A stretch of 23,675 bases of DNA, taken from the NCBI GenBank assembly GCA_035644935.1, contig DASQNO010000029.1, positions 1 through 23,675 of the forward strand, in the 5' to 3' direction. Below, in pieces: positions 22,554 through 23,675 of the stretch. The position numbers and the translations under genes are program-made. The notes under the pieces were generated by a model, which had not been told where the DNA came from, did no database searches, and saw only the letters and a list, made by a program, of their open reading frames with translations. How positions within the stretch are numbered: the first letter of the stretch is position 1; every line of letters starts with the position of its first letter. Source of the stretch: CADCVW01 sp035644935. Lineage in GTDB: Bacteria > Pseudomonadota > Alphaproteobacteria > Sphingomonadales > Sphingomonadaceae.

Positions 22554-22665
22554 GCGGGCATCCCCAAGCGCAAAGCGCCGCCGATGACAAGCGGAGCGTC
22601 CCGACAGCCTGCCTTGAAGCGGGGCGGGGCGGGTGCTAGCCGCGCGCCTTCAACGAAAGGGGCTC

Positions 22666-22953
22666 ATGTCCGTCAACAACGATCAGGTGCGGCACATCGC
22701 CAAGCTCGCGCGCATCGCGATGAGCGAGGATGAGATCGCCGCGCTCGTGCCCGAGCTCAACAATATTCTGGGCTGGATCGAGCAGTTGGGCGAGGTCGAC
22801 ACCGACGGCGTCGAACCGCTGGCCGCGGTGATCCCCGCCAAGCTTGCCTTCCGTGAGGACGTCGTGACCGACGGCGACCGGCGCGAGGCGGTGCTGGCCA
22901 ACGCGCCGGCGGCGGCGCACGGCTTCTTCGCGGTTCCACGGGTGGTGGAATGA
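22666..22953 (+). CDS. gatC: Aspartyl/glutamyl-tRNA amidotransferase subunit C
   Basis: The 95-residue subunit stabilises GatA and GatB in the GatCAB complex, which converts Glu-tRNA(Gln) and Asp-tRNA(Asn) to the amidated forms. Family features are VRHIAKLARIAMSEDEI, LNNILGWIEQLGEVDTDGVEPL and a C-terminal FFAVPRVVE. The frame opens 11 codons earlier, but the ATG at 22666 is preceded by AAAGGGGC and begins the conserved MSVNNDQVRHIAKLARI. Its stop overlaps the gatA start as ATGA, indicating translational coupling. Confidence 0.97.
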   Translation: MSVNNDQVRHIAKLARIAMSEDEIAALVPELNNILGWIEQLGEVDTDGVEPLAAVIPAKLAFREDVVTDGDRREAVLANAPAAAHGFFAVPRVVE

Positions 22954-23675
22954 CCGATCTCACGAGCCTTGGCGTCGCCGGACTTCGCGACGCGTTCCGT
23001 AGCGGTGACACGTCCGCGCGCGAGATCGCGGACGCGTTCAGCGCCAATGTCGAGGCCGCGCGCCGGCTGAACGCGTTTATCACCGAAACGCCGGAACACG
23101 CACGCGCGGCGGCGGACCGGGCCGATCGTGATCGCACGACGGGCGCGCTGAAACCGCTTTCGGGCATTCCGCTGGGCATCAAGGACCTGTTTGCGACCGA
23201 AGGCGTGCGCGCCACCGCGGGCAGCCGCATCCTCGGCGACTTCGCCCCGCCGTATGAGTCGACGGTCACGACCAACCTGTTCGCCGCCGGCGCGGGCATG
23301 CTGGGCAAGCTCAACATGGACGAATTCGCGATGGGCTCGTCCAACGAGACCAGCGCCTTCGGGCCGGTGGTGTCGCCGTGGCGTCGAAGCGACGGCGGCA
23401 ATGTTTCGCTGACGCCTGGGGGGTCGTCCGGGGGGTCGGCTGCGGCGGTGGCGGCGCGGCTGGCGCCCGGCGTCACCGGAACCGACACGGGCGGGTCGAT
23501 CCGGCAGCCTGCCGCCTTCACCGGCATCGCCGGCATCAAGCCGACCTACGGCCGCTGCTCGCGCTGGGGCGTCGTGGCGTTCGCCTCCTCGCTCGACCAG
23601 GCGGGGCCGATGGCGCGCGACGTCCGCGACTGCGCGATCCTGCTCGAGGCGATGGCCGGGTACGACCCCAAGGAC
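22950..23675 (+). CDS. gatA: Aspartyl/glutamyl-tRNA amidotransferase subunit A, 3' end outside the window
   Basis: The first 242 codons of the amidase-family subunit are present; it hydrolyses glutamine and passes ammonia to GatB. The Ser-cisSer-Lys machinery is visible: GIKDLF with K78, PGGSSGGSAAAVAA with the middle serine, and GTDTGGSIRQPAAFTGI with the nucleophile serine. GIKPTYGRCSRWGVVAFASSLDQAGPMARDV follows and the frame is still open at the window edge. The start ATG overlaps gatC by four bases. The segment around residues 141-156 reads WRRSDGGNVSLTPGG, a slight variant of the WRRNDGSNAALAPGG I recall. Otherwise it appears intact. Confidence 0.97.
   Translation, partial: MTDLTSLGVAGLRDAFRSGDTSAREIADAFSANVEAARRLNAFITETPEHARAAADRADRDRTTGALKPLSGIPLGIKDLFATEGVRATAGSRILGDFAPPYESTVTTNLFAAGAGMLGKLNMDEFAMGSSNETSAFGPVVSPWRRSDGGNVSLTPGGSSGGSAAAVAARLAPGVTGTDTGGSIRQPAAFTGIAGIKPTYGRCSRWGVVAFASSLDQAGPMARDVRDCAILLEAMAGYDPKD

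Noticed and set aside
1..23675. Search by eye for CRISPR arrays, rRNA, phage or transposase genes and further copies of the 18-bp palindrome.
   Set aside because: None was seen apart from the single palindromic element at 6227-6309.

Overview
The window looks like a chromosomal segment of a high-GC alphaproteobacterium, most likely a sphingomonad (Sphingomonas or a close relative). The reasons are the strongly GC-biased codon use, the alphaproteobacterial forms of MreB, PBP2, MutL and GatCA, a lone ParA gene followed by a ribbon-helix-helix protein and a TPR/SPOR protein, and a CtrA-like site in front of that operon. No database search was possible; all names rest on motifs and remembered family sequences.

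Region 1-4965 looks accessory and concerned with the cell surface. It holds the edge of an unidentified exported or membrane protein gene (minus strand), a nucleotide-sugar 6-dehydrogenase and a metallophosphoesterase (plus strand), a small membrane protein, an M48/PDZ lipoprotein protease and a nucleotide-sugar 4-epimerase (all minus strand). A strong hairpin terminator separates the converging genes near 2.5 kb. A complete tRNA-Lys(CTT) marks the boundary with the conserved core.

Region 5111-10754 is the complete elongasome operon on the minus strand, transcribed mreB-mreC-mreD-mrdA(PBP2)-rodA. Its genes are tightly packed or overlapping except at mrdA/rodA. There a small palindromic repeat has been inserted and is flanked by two near-identical 15-bp copies of the start of rodA. 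This leaves a 33-codon open frame whose two ends rebuild the ATGA stop/start overlap.

Region 10899-15956 holds mutL (divergent from mreB), an IlvC-family reductoisomerase (convergent with mutL), miaA and serB (divergent, with overlapping start codons), and a degenerate PilZ-like protein.

Region 16039-20059 is the least conventional part. A Sel1/TPR protein with a C-terminal SPOR domain diverges from a three-gene operon encoding a ParA-type ATPase, a protein with a C-terminal ribbon-helix-helix-like segment, and a TPR lipoprotein candidate that also ends in a SPOR domain. The layout suggests an ATPase system coupled to septal peptidoglycan and perhaps under cell-cycle control; its function is not established here.

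Region 20056-23675 holds a minus-strand operon (DUF3089 hydrolase, ruvX, pyrB), then divergent gatC and the first 242 codons of gatA, which runs off the window. No rRNA, CRISPR array, prophage or transposase gene was seen, and no gene-free stretch exceeds 300 bases.
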